This document shows positions 1-4,896 of a DNA stretch of 6,059 nucleotides, in pieces (positions within the stretch are counted from its first letter, which is position 1; each line of letters starts with the position of its first letter). This DNA is from Limiplasma sp031556335 (GTDB taxonomy: Bacteria; Bacillota; Clostridia; Christensenellales; Aristaeellaceae), in NCBI GenBank assembly GCA_031556335.1, contig JAVBTE010000155.1:1-6059 (forward strand), in the 5' to 3' direction. The translations under genes were made by a program, and so were the position numbers. The notes under the pieces were generated by a model, which was not told the origin of the DNA, did no database searches, and saw nothing but the letters and a program-made list of their open reading frames with translations.

Positions 1-711
1 ATGCGCCTCACCGGCGATACAAGCGGCATTCATAGGCCGGGGCAGTTTGTGCAGATCGCCCTGCCGGGGTTTTACCTGCGGCGGCCCATTTCCGTGTGCG
101 ACTGGCGGCCCGGGGAACATGGCACGCTGGACCTGATTTACAAAGTGGTGGGCCATGGCACGGAGGCCTTGAAGGCCACGGCGGCGGGCGCGGAGCTGGA
201 CCTTTTGGCCGGCCTTGGCAACGGCTATGACATGGACGCGCTGGAGGACGTGCGCATCAGCCAGGCGCCCCTTCTGGTGGGCGGGGGGGTGGGCACGCCG
301 CCCCTGTACGCGCTGTGCAAGGGGCTGCTGGCCATGAACAAGGCCCCCACGGTGGTGCTGGGCTTTAGCACCGAAAGCGAAGTGTTTTTGGAAAAAGAGT
401 TCCGGGACCTGGGGGCCCAAACCCTGGTCTGCACCCTGGACGGCTCCCGGGGGGTGGAAGGCTTTGTGACCGACGGCATGCGGGAGATGGCCGGAAAATA
501 CGACTATGTTTTCGCCTGCGGGCCGGAGGCTATGCTGAAGGCGGTGCACACCCTGTGCGAAAGCCACCCCGTAAGCGGCCAGTATAGCTTTGAGGAACGC
601 ATGGCCTGCGGCTTTGGGGTGTGCATGGGCTGCAGCTGCAAAACCCGGTACGGCGCCAAGCGCATCTGCAAGGACGGCCCAGTGCTGCGGGGGGAGGAGA
701 TCGTATGGTAA
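1..711 (+). CDS. pyrK: Dihydroorotate dehydrogenase B electron-transfer subunit PyrK (5' partial)
   Basis: PyrK carries FAD and a [2Fe-2S] cluster and passes electrons from the PyrD FMN to NAD+ in de novo pyrimidine synthesis. Visible in the 236 in-window residues are a flavin-binding RRPIS motif (27-31) in an N-terminal beta-barrel, a glycine-rich GGGVGTPP (94-101) opening the NAD-binding Rossmann-like domain, and a C-terminal cysteine cluster C203-x4-C208-x2-C211-x11-C223 followed by KDGPV, typical of the PyrK iron-sulfur domain. The window opens on an ATG, but this Met aligns inside the first beta-strands of known PyrK proteins (about 250-260 residues). The true start is therefore probably upstream, with some 15-25 residues missing. 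The last 7 nt overlap pyrD, which suggests coupled translation and fits the stoichiometric PyrD2PyrK2 complex. Confidence 0.95.
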   Translation: MRLTGDTSGIHRPGQFVQIALPGFYLRRPISVCDWRPGEHGTLDLIYKVVGHGTEALKATAAGAELDLLAGLGNGYDMDALEDVRISQAPLLVGGGVGTPPLYALCKGLLAMNKAPTVVLGFSTESEVFLEKEFRDLGAQTLVCTLDGSRGVEGFVTDGMREMAGKYDYVFACGPEAMLKAVHTLCESHPVSGQYSFEERMACGFGVCMGCSCKTRYGAKRICKDGPVLRGEEIVW

Positions 712-1619
712 CAACAAAGGTGACCCTTTCGGGCCTGACGCTGGACAACCCGGTGATCCCCGCCAGCGGCACCTTCGGCTACGGCGAGGAAATGCGGGAA
801 TTCTACGACCTGAACATGCTGGGCAGCTTTTCCTTCAAGGGCACCACCCTGGCCCCCCGGTTCGGCAACGACACCCCCCGCATCGCGGAATGCGAGGCGG
901 GCATGCTCAACGCCGTAGGGCTGCAAAACCCAGGCGTTCATCACGTGATGGAGCATGAACTGCCCGCGCTGGCCACGTTTTTCAAAAAGCCTGTCATTGC
1001 CAACATCAGCGGCTTTTCCATTGACGAGTATGTGGAGTGCTGCCGGCTGCTTTCGGGGGAGCCCCAGGTGGGCCTTTTGGAGGTGAACATCTCCTGCCCC
1101 AACGTGCACGGAGGCGGCATGGCCTTTGGCACAAGCCCCCAGGCCGCCGCCCAGGTGACCCGGGCGGTGAAGCGGGTGGCCACAAAGCCCGTGTACATCA
1201 AGCTGAGCCCCAACGTGACGGACATCGTGGAGGTGGCCAAAGCTTGCGAGGACGCGGGGGCGGACGGGCTGAGCCTGATCAATACGCTGCTGGGCATGCG
1301 CATCAGCCTGAAAACCCGAAAGCCCATTCTGGCCAACGTCATGGGCGGGTTCTCCGGCCCGGCCATCTTTCCGGTGGCGCTACGGATGGTGTACCAGGTG
1401 GCCCAGGCGGTCCGGGTTCCCGTCATTGGCATGGGCGGCGTGAAAACCGCCGAAGACGTGCTGGAGATGATGCTGGCCGGGGCCACCGCTGTGCAGGTGG
1501 GCGCGCAAAACCTTGTGGACCCCTTTGCCTGCAAAAAAATCATCGAGGCCCTGCCCGGGACCATGGAACGGTATGGAATCACGGATTTGCAAAAGATCAT
1601 TGGAGGTGCGTGGAAATGA
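705..1619 (+). CDS. pyrD: Dihydroorotate dehydrogenase class 1B, catalytic subunit
   Basis: PyrD is the FMN-containing TIM-barrel subunit that oxidises (S)-dihydroorotate to orotate. With PyrK it uses NAD+ as acceptor. The protein has 304 residues, normal for class 1B. Seen motifs are an N-terminal NPVIPASGTFGYG (15-27), FMN-contacting FKGTT (44-48), substrate-binding NAVGLQNPG (69-77), and EVNISCPN with the catalytic base Cys131 (class 1B and 1A use Cys; class 2 uses Ser). FMN-phosphate binding segments GMGGV (242-246) and VQVGA (263-267) follow. The start at 705 is chosen because GGGGAGGAG lies just upstream (691-699) and the protein then begins like its family; an in-frame ATG at 621 would add a tail read out of the pyrK cysteine region. 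The gene overlaps pyrK by 7 nt and pyrF by 4 nt (ATGA). Confidence 0.97.
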   Translation: MVTTKVTLSGLTLDNPVIPASGTFGYGEEMREFYDLNMLGSFSFKGTTLAPRFGNDTPRIAECEAGMLNAVGLQNPGVHHVMEHELPALATFFKKPVIANISGFSIDEYVECCRLLSGEPQVGLLEVNISCPNVHGGGMAFGTSPQAAAQVTRAVKRVATKPVYIKLSPNVTDIVEVAKACEDAGADGLSLINTLLGMRISLKTRKPILANVMGGFSGPAIFPVALRMVYQVAQAVRVPVIGMGGVKTAEDVLEMMLAGATAVQVGAQNLVDPFACKKIIEALPGTMERYGITDLQKIIGGAWK

Positions 1620-2326
1620 GCGGGCAACCAACAGGAGATGTGATCATCGCGCTGGACTTTCCCACAGCGGAAGCGGTATACGCTTTTCTGGACAAGTTCC
1701 AGCAGGAAAAGCCCTATGTGAAGGTGGGCATGGAGCTGTTCTACGCCGAGGGCCCGGGCATTGTGCGGGAGATTAAAGCCCGGGGGCACAAGGTGTTCCT
1801 GGACTTGAAACTCCACGACATTCCCAACACCGTGAAAAGCGCCATGCGGTCCCTGTCCAGGCTGGACGTGGACATGACCAACCTGCACGCGGCGGGCACC
1901 ATCGACATGATGAAGGCCGCCGTCGAAGGCCTGACCCGGCCTGACGGCACCCGGCCCATGCTGCTGGCGGTGACCCAGCTGACCTCCACCAGCGAGGAAC
2001 GCATGCAAAAAGAGCTGCTCATTTCCGCTTCCATGGAGCAAACCGTGGCCCACTACGCGAAAAACGCCAAACAGGCGGGGCTTAGCGGCGTGGTGTGCTC
2101 GCCTTTGGAGGCCCGGCTGGTGAAAACCGCCTGCGGCGACCCGTTTTTGACCGTCACCCCCGGCATCCGTTTCGCAGACGCCGCGACCGACGACCAGGCC
2201 CGGGTGATGACCCCGGAAAAGGCCCGGCTTGGTGGCAGCGACTTCATCGTGGTGGGGCGGCCCATTACCCAGGCCCAGGACCCGGTTTTCATGTACCGCC
2301 GGTGCGTGAAAGAGTTTTTGGGGTGA
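1616..2326 (+). CDS. pyrF: Orotidine 5'-phosphate decarboxylase
   Basis: PyrF decarboxylates OMP to UMP, the last step of UMP synthesis, in the cytosol. The protein has 236 residues, the usual length of the bacterial group 1 enzyme. The residues expected of this TIM barrel are all present: D14 in ALDFP, K36 in VKVGMELF, the catalytic D63-x-K65-x2-D68 in FLDLKLHDIPNT, the lid segment VTQLTST (119-125), and phosphate binders R185 (VTPGIR) and R215 (VVGRPIT). The start is the ATG of an ATGA overlap with the pyrD stop, preceded by GGAGGTG at 1602-1608. The stop lies only 8 nt before the left end of the palindromic repeat that separates pyrF from pyrE, and the C-terminus looks intact. Confidence 0.97.
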   Translation: MSGQPTGDVIIALDFPTAEAVYAFLDKFQQEKPYVKVGMELFYAEGPGIVREIKARGHKVFLDLKLHDIPNTVKSAMRSLSRLDVDMTNLHAAGTIDMMKAAVEGLTRPDGTRPMLLAVTQLTSTSEERMQKELLISASMEQTVAHYAKNAKQAGLSGVVCSPLEARLVKTACGDPFLTVTPGIRFADAATDDQARVMTPEKARLGGSDFIVVGRPITQAQDPVFMYRRCVKEFLG

Positions 2327-2334
2327 TGGGGGAC

Positions 2335-2358
2335 GGGGACGGCAGGGGTTTCACCCCT
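2335..2358 (+). repeat. Left outer inverted repeat of the composite element
   Basis: It begins with GGGGACGGCAGGGG, the exact reverse complement of 2622-2635. Its inner part, AGGGGT-TTC-ACCCCT (2344-2358), is itself a 6-bp hairpin. The three differences from the right copy fall in the loop and in one compensated stem pair (T-A here, C-G on the right), so the local hairpin is kept in both. Confidence 0.75.
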
Positions 2359-2478
2359 CTTCCGGTCTTTCGGTCGTCGCCTAGGTCACTACCGTGACCC
2401 AGGCTCGCCTCAAGCCCCATCTCTCGTTCGCTTTCGGCTACGCCGAAGGGCCCACAGGGCCCACGCTCACTGACGATG
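2359..2478. other. Asymmetric hairpin-rich segment inside the repeat element
   Basis: This stretch has no mirror partner in the right half of the element. It contains a 10-bp stem with one A-C mismatch and a TACC loop (CCTAGGTCAC/GTGACCCAGG, 2380-2403). Two abutting perfect hairpins follow: TTCGGC-TAC-GCCGAA (2433-2447) and GGGCCC-ACA-GGGCCC (2448-2462). No ORF with a ribosome binding site is evident on either strand. It could be extra repeat sequence, a nested insertion, or a structured transcript; the sequence alone does not decide. Confidence 0.5.
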
Positions 2479-2483
2479 CCCCA

Positions 2484-2502
2484 CCAGGGGCAAGGCCCCT
2501 GG
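2484..2502 (+). repeat. Hairpin CCAGGGGC-AAG-GCCCCTGG (left middle arm)
   Basis: A perfect 8-bp stem with a 3-nt loop, followed by ACCCGCTATTGACC. Its mirror partner is the hairpin at 2585-2601. Here the hairpin is not followed by a T-run on the + strand, unlike the partner when read on the minus strand. Confidence 0.7.
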
Positions 2503-2510
2503 ACCCGCTA

Positions 2511-2533
2511 TTGACCGCATTGCATGCGGTCAA
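2511..2533 (+). repeat. Inner palindrome 1, TTGACCGCAT-TGC-ATGCGGTCAA
   Basis: A perfect 10-bp stem with a 3-nt loop. The first 8 stem bases are identical to those of the palindrome at 2552-2576, while the two loop-proximal pairs differ on both sides (AT/AT against GT/AC). The palindrome is therefore preserved even though its sequence varies. Confidence 0.75.
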
Positions 2534-2551
2534 GGATGATTCGATATTTCA

Positions 2552-2576
2552 TTTGACCGCGTGAAACGCGGTCAAA
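2552..2576 (+). repeat. Inner palindrome 2, TTTGACCGCGT-GAA-ACGCGGTCAAA
   Basis: A perfect 11-bp stem with a GAA loop, the mirror mate of 2511-2533 across an 18-nt AT-rich spacer (2534-2551). The 3' arm runs into seven A residues (2574-2580). Confidence 0.75.
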
Positions 2577-2584
2577 AAAAGGGT

Positions 2585-2601
2585 CCAGGGCGAAGCCCTG
2601 G
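2585..2601 (-). repeat. Hairpin with minus-strand T-run (right middle arm; terminator-like on -)
   Basis: The stem CCAGGGC/GCCCTGG (7 bp) has a 3-nt loop. Read on the minus strand, the hairpin is followed by ACCC and then seven T residues (complement of 2574-2580), which resembles a weak intrinsic terminator for leftward transcription. No minus-strand gene is visible here, so this may be only a structural part of the repeat. Confidence 0.45.
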
Positions 2602-2611
2602 CGGGGATGCA

Positions 2612-2635
2612 AGGGGCGGAGCCCCTGCCGTCCCC
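2612..2635 (-). repeat. Right outer inverted repeat of the composite element
   Basis: The inverted copy of 2335-2358: the AGGGGC-GGA-GCCCCT hairpin (2612-2626) plus CCCCTGCCGTCCCC (2622-2635). Only 24 nt separate its end from the pyrE ribosome binding site. Confidence 0.75.
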
Positions 2636-2671
2636 CCACCCCGCGCAAAATTCTATTATGGAGGAATCACC

Positions 2672-3307
2672 ATGCAATACGAAATCGCCAAGGCGCTTTT
2701 GTCCATCGGGGCCGTGTTTTTGCGGCCGGAGGAACCCTTTACCTGGGCCAGCGGCATCAAAAGCCCCATCTATTGCGACAACCGCCTCACCCTTTCCGCG
2801 CCGGCTGTGCGCACCCAGGTGGAAACCGGTCTGATGGAAGTGGTGAAAAGGGAATATCCGCAGGCGGAGGTGCTGATGGGCACCAGCACGGCGGGCATTG
2901 CCCACGCCGCCATTGTGGCCCACATGATGGGCCTGCCCATGGGCTATGTGCGCTCCGGGGCCAAGGACCACGGCAGGGCCAACCAAATTGAGGGCAAGCT
3001 GGAAAAGGGCCAGAAGGTTGTGGTGATCGAGGACCTGATCTCCACCGGCGGCAGCGTGGTGGAGGTGGTGGAGGCCCTGCGGGAAGCCGGGGCGGAGGTT
3101 TTGGGCATTGCCAGCATCTTCACCTACGGCATGAAAAAGGGGCTGGAACGGCTGGCGGCGGCCCAGGTGAAAAACGTGAGCCTGTCCGGGTTCGACGCCC
3201 TGGCGGAGGTGGCCGCGGAAACCGGCCACATCAAGCAAAGCCAGGTGGCGGCGCTGATCCGCTTTCGGGATAACCCCAGCGACGAGGGCTGGATGCGGGA
3301 CATTTAA
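2672..3307 (+). CDS. pyrE: Orotate phosphoribosyltransferase
   Basis: PyrE transfers the ribose-5-phosphate of PRPP to orotate, giving OMP, the substrate of PyrF. The protein has 211 residues, normal for a type I phosphoribosyltransferase. Visible are an N-terminal orotate-binding region with FTWASGIKSPIYCDNR (23-38), the mobile catalytic loop RSGAKDHGRAN (94-104), and the PRPP-binding signature VVVIEDLISTGGS (about 116-128) with the acidic pair E120-D121. The start at 2672 is set by GGAGG at 2660-2664, 7 nt upstream. An earlier in-frame ATG at 2561 would make the protein begin inside the repeat element with a tail unlike PyrE. No convincing promoter separates pyrE from pyrF, so it probably depends on read-through across the repeat; pyrB follows after 21 nt. 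Confidence 0.97.
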   Translation: MQYEIAKALLSIGAVFLRPEEPFTWASGIKSPIYCDNRLTLSAPAVRTQVETGLMEVVKREYPQAEVLMGTSTAGIAHAAIVAHMMGLPMGYVRSGAKDHGRANQIEGKLEKGQKVVVIEDLISTGGSVVEVVEALREAGAEVLGIASIFTYGMKKGLERLAAAQVKNVSLSGFDALAEVAAETGHIKQSQVAALIRFRDNPSDEGWMRDI

Positions 3308-3328
3308 CAAAGAAAGAGGGAGAAAGCC

Positions 3329-4252
3329 ATGCGCGAGGTACGCCATCTGCTGGACATTACAGACCTTTCCCAGGAGGAAATCGGCGGGCTTTTGGACCGG
3401 GCGGACGATATCATCGCCCATCCGGAGAAGTATGCCGCGTGTATGCGCGGCAAGAAGCTGGCCACGCTGTTTTTTGAGGCCAGCACCCGCACCCGGTTGT
3501 CCTTTGAGGCGGCCATGTACGAGCTGGGAGGCAATGTGCTGGGCTTTTCCTCGGCGGACAGCTCCAGCGCCGTGAAGGGGGAAAGCGTGGCCGACACCAT
3601 CCGCACCGTGGGCTGCTATGCGGACGTCATCGCCATGCGCCATCCCAAGGAAGGCGCGCCCACCGTGGCGGCCCAGGTGTCCACGGTGCCCGTCATCAAC
3701 GCCGGGGACGGCGGCCACAACCACCCCACCCAAACCCTGACGGACCTTTTGACCATCCGGCGGGAAAAGGGCAGGCTGCACCAGCTGGTGGTGGGCCTTT
3801 GCGGGGATTTGCAGTTTGGCCGCACCGTTCACAGCCTGATGAACGCCATGGCCCGCTACAAAAGCATCCGCTTCGTGCTGATTTCGCCCAAGGAACTGCG
3901 CATTCCCGATTATCTGCGGGACGGCATGCAGCAAAAGGGCATTCCCTTCACCGAGGTGGAAAAGCTGGAGGACGTCATCGGTACGCTGGACATTCTCTAC
4001 ATGACCCGGGTGCAAAAGGAGCGCTTCTTTAACGAGGCGGACTATGTGCGCCTGAAAGACAGCTACATCCTGGACCCGGAAAAGCTGCAAAAGGCCCGCA
4101 AGGACCTGTGCGTGATGCATCCGCTGCCCCGGGTGAACGAAATCAGCCGCGCGGTGGACGACGACCCCCGGGCGTGCTACTTCAAGCAGGTGCTGAACGG
4201 CAAGTTTGTACGCATGGCCTTGATGATGAAGCTGATGGGGGTGGAAGCATGA
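3329..4252 (+). CDS. pyrB: Aspartate carbamoyltransferase catalytic subunit
   Basis: PyrB condenses carbamoyl phosphate with aspartate to carbamoyl-aspartate, the committed step of pyrimidine synthesis. The protein has 307 residues, as expected for the catalytic chain. The carbamoyl-phosphate motif STRTR is at 52-56. The mobile-loop lysine is K83 in AVKGES, MRHP falls in the centre, HPTQ is at 132-135 within a GDGGHNHPTQ segment, and HPLPR (264-268) marks the aspartate-domain loop. A purine-rich AGAGGGAGA lies just before the ATG. The stop overlaps the pyrI start by 4 nt (ATGA). That coupling, together with the presence of a regulatory chain gene, points to the class B (PyrB6PyrI6, E. coli-like) enzyme, unlike the unregulated trimer of Bacillus. 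Confidence 0.97.
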   Translation: MREVRHLLDITDLSQEEIGGLLDRADDIIAHPEKYAACMRGKKLATLFFEASTRTRLSFEAAMYELGGNVLGFSSADSSSAVKGESVADTIRTVGCYADVIAMRHPKEGAPTVAAQVSTVPVINAGDGGHNHPTQTLTDLLTIRREKGRLHQLVVGLCGDLQFGRTVHSLMNAMARYKSIRFVLISPKELRIPDYLRDGMQQKGIPFTEVEKLEDVIGTLDILYMTRVQKERFFNEADYVRLKDSYILDPEKLQKARKDLCVMHPLPRVNEISRAVDDDPRACYFKQVLNGKFVRMALMMKLMGVEA

Positions 4253-4680
4253 ACATTGACAGCATTCAGAACGGGTATGTGATCGACCACATCCGGGCGG
4301 GCCGCAGCATGGAAATATACCGCTATCTGGGCCTGGACGCGCTGGACTGCTCGGTGGCCATCATCAAAAACGCCAAGTCCGGCCGCATGGGCAAAAAAGA
4401 CATCATCAAGATCGACGAGGAGATTGTGATCAATGTGGATATGCTGGGGTATATCGACCCGGGCATTACCGTGAACATCATCAGGAACGGCGAGCGGGTG
4501 GCCAAAAAGACCCTGGCGCTGCCGGATCGGGTGGTGAACGTGATCCGCTGCAAAAACCCGCGCTGCATTACCCAAACCGAGCAGGAAGTGGACCAGATTT
4601 TTTTCCTGGCGGACAAGGAGAAGCAAACCTACCGGTGCCTGTATTGCGAAACCGCCCATAAAAAAGGGGAAAACAAATAA
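4249..4680 (+). CDS. pyrI: Aspartate carbamoyltransferase regulatory subunit
   Basis: PyrI binds nucleotide effectors (in E. coli, CTP/UTP inhibit and ATP activates) and links catalytic trimers into the allosteric holoenzyme. The protein has 143 residues, slightly shorter than the 153 of E. coli. The N-terminal nucleotide-binding domain (about 1-95) is followed by a zinc domain with C101-x4-C106 and C130-x2-C133, the four-cysteine pattern that holds the contact with PyrB. The ATG overlaps the pyrB stop, and a GGGGGTGG stretch at 4236-4243 can serve as ribosome binding site. The sign and strength of the allosteric response cannot be read from the sequence. It is the last gene of the cluster, followed by a stem-loop and an intrinsic terminator. 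Confidence 0.96.
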   Translation: MNIDSIQNGYVIDHIRAGRSMEIYRYLGLDALDCSVAIIKNAKSGRMGKKDIIKIDEEIVINVDMLGYIDPGITVNIIRNGERVAKKTLALPDRVVNVIRCKNPRCITQTEQEVDQIFFLADKEKQTYRCLYCETAHKKGENK

Positions 4681-4690
4681 CGGACCCGCC

Positions 4691-4720
4691 GGCGCCAAAA
4701 ACGATTTCGGTTTTTGCGCC
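4691..4720 (+). other. Stem-loop just downstream of pyrI
   Basis: GGCGC, one bulged C, then AAAAAC pairs with GTTTTT-GCGCC around a 7-nt loop, making an 11-bp stem that begins 10 nt after the pyrI stop. No T-run follows it (the next bases are GAAAAAGAC), so it is unlikely to terminate by itself. It may stabilise the 3' end of the pyr mRNA or cause a pause before the terminator. Confidence 0.5.
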
Positions 4721-4737
4721 GAAAAAGACCGGAAAAG

Positions 4738-4776
4738 CGAAGGCTGTGCGCAAAATACGGCGTGGCCTTCGTTTTT
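4738..4776 (+). terminator. Intrinsic terminator of the pyr cluster
   Basis: CGAAGGC (4738-4744) pairs perfectly with GCCTTCG (4765-4771). The stem can extend inward through G-U pairs to about 12 bp with a 10-nt loop, and is followed by TTTTT (4772-4776). It stands between pyrI and the receptor promoter, so it separates the two transcription units. The flanking AAAA (4733-4736) would also pair with the T-run, giving weak activity in the reverse direction. Confidence 0.75.
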
Positions 4777-4801
4777 CAGCGTGCCCAAGCCCGAATTTTT
4801 A

Positions 4802-4830
4802 TTTACATGTTTTTCTTTTTTCGGTATAAT
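4802..4830 (+). promoter_or_regulatory. Sigma-A-type promoter of the receptor gene
   Basis: A -35 box TTTACA (4802-4807) and a perfect -10 box TATAAT (4825-4830) are 17 nt apart in a locally AT-rich stretch. The T-rich sequence before the -35 could act as an UP element. Transcription should start near 4837, leaving a leader of about 60 nt before the ATG at 4897. No flagellar sigma-28 consensus (TAAA/GCCGATAA) is seen, so the receptor appears to use the housekeeping sigma factor. Confidence 0.8.
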
Positions 4831-4896
4831 TATTTTGCATCTTTCGCGTGCAAAAAATGCTGCCATAGGAACCATCTGCTTGTAAGGAGCTTGCTT

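Larger units (their letters stand above)
2335..2635. repeat. Palindrome-rich composite repeat with mirrored arms, between pyrF and pyrE
   Basis: The 345-nt gap between pyrF and pyrE contains no convincing gene. It is built of hairpins whose order is mirrored. The outer 24-nt ends (2335-2358 and 2612-2635) are inverted copies with 21/24 matches, the outermost 14 nt (GGGGACGGCAGGGG) being perfect. Inside them are CCAGGG-type hairpins at 2484-2502 and 2585-2601. The innermost pair, at 2511-2533 and 2552-2576, shares TTGACCGC...GCGGTCAA. The mirror centre is near 2542. An unpaired section of about 120 nt (2359-2478), with its own hairpins, sits only in the left half. The architecture resembles a non-coding mobile repeat (MITE-like or REP/BIME-like). 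No transposase and no obvious target-site duplication is visible. Copy number in the genome cannot be judged from this window. Confidence 0.75.

Noticed and set aside
1..3. The first ATG of the window as the true pyrK start
   Set aside because: The residues that follow align inside the first strands of the FAD domain of known PyrK proteins, so this Met is probably internal.
621..704. Earlier in-frame start for pyrD at 621
   Set aside because: It would add 28 residues read from the pyrK cysteine-cluster region in another frame; the start at 705 has a proper ribosome binding site and gives the family N-terminus.
941..2053. Minus-strand open frame (370 codons) opposite pyrD and pyrF
   Set aside because: The + strand encodes complete PyrD and PyrF with all catalytic residues; the antisense product shows no domain.
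2581..2601. PyrR-binding (anti-antiterminator) loop before pyrE, suggested by GGGTCCAGGG
   Set aside because: After TCC the remembered consensus GNGAGG is absent (the sequence continues AGGGCGAAG), and no antiterminator/terminator pair with a T-run on the + strand is present.
2654..2659. TATTAT as a -10 box for pyrE
   Set aside because: It would start transcription inside the ribosome binding site, and the matching -35 position (about 2631-2636) is C-rich.
2561..2671. Earlier in-frame start for pyrE at 2561
   Set aside because: It would add 37 residues translated from the repeat hairpins, and the GGAGG at 2660-2664 correctly positions the ATG at 2672.
2327..2671. CRISPR array or tRNA cluster in the pyrF-pyrE gap
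   Set aside because: The repeats are inverted and of differing sequence, with no regular direct repeat-spacer pattern. No tRNA cloverleaf with a T-arm GTTCGA-type core was seen.
2549..4120. Long minus-strand open frame (523 codons) opposite pyrE and pyrB
   Set aside because: It is a shadow of GC-rich codon use on the coding strand. The protein is rich in His, Gly and Gln without recognisable motifs, while the + strand has full-length, motif-complete PyrE and PyrB.
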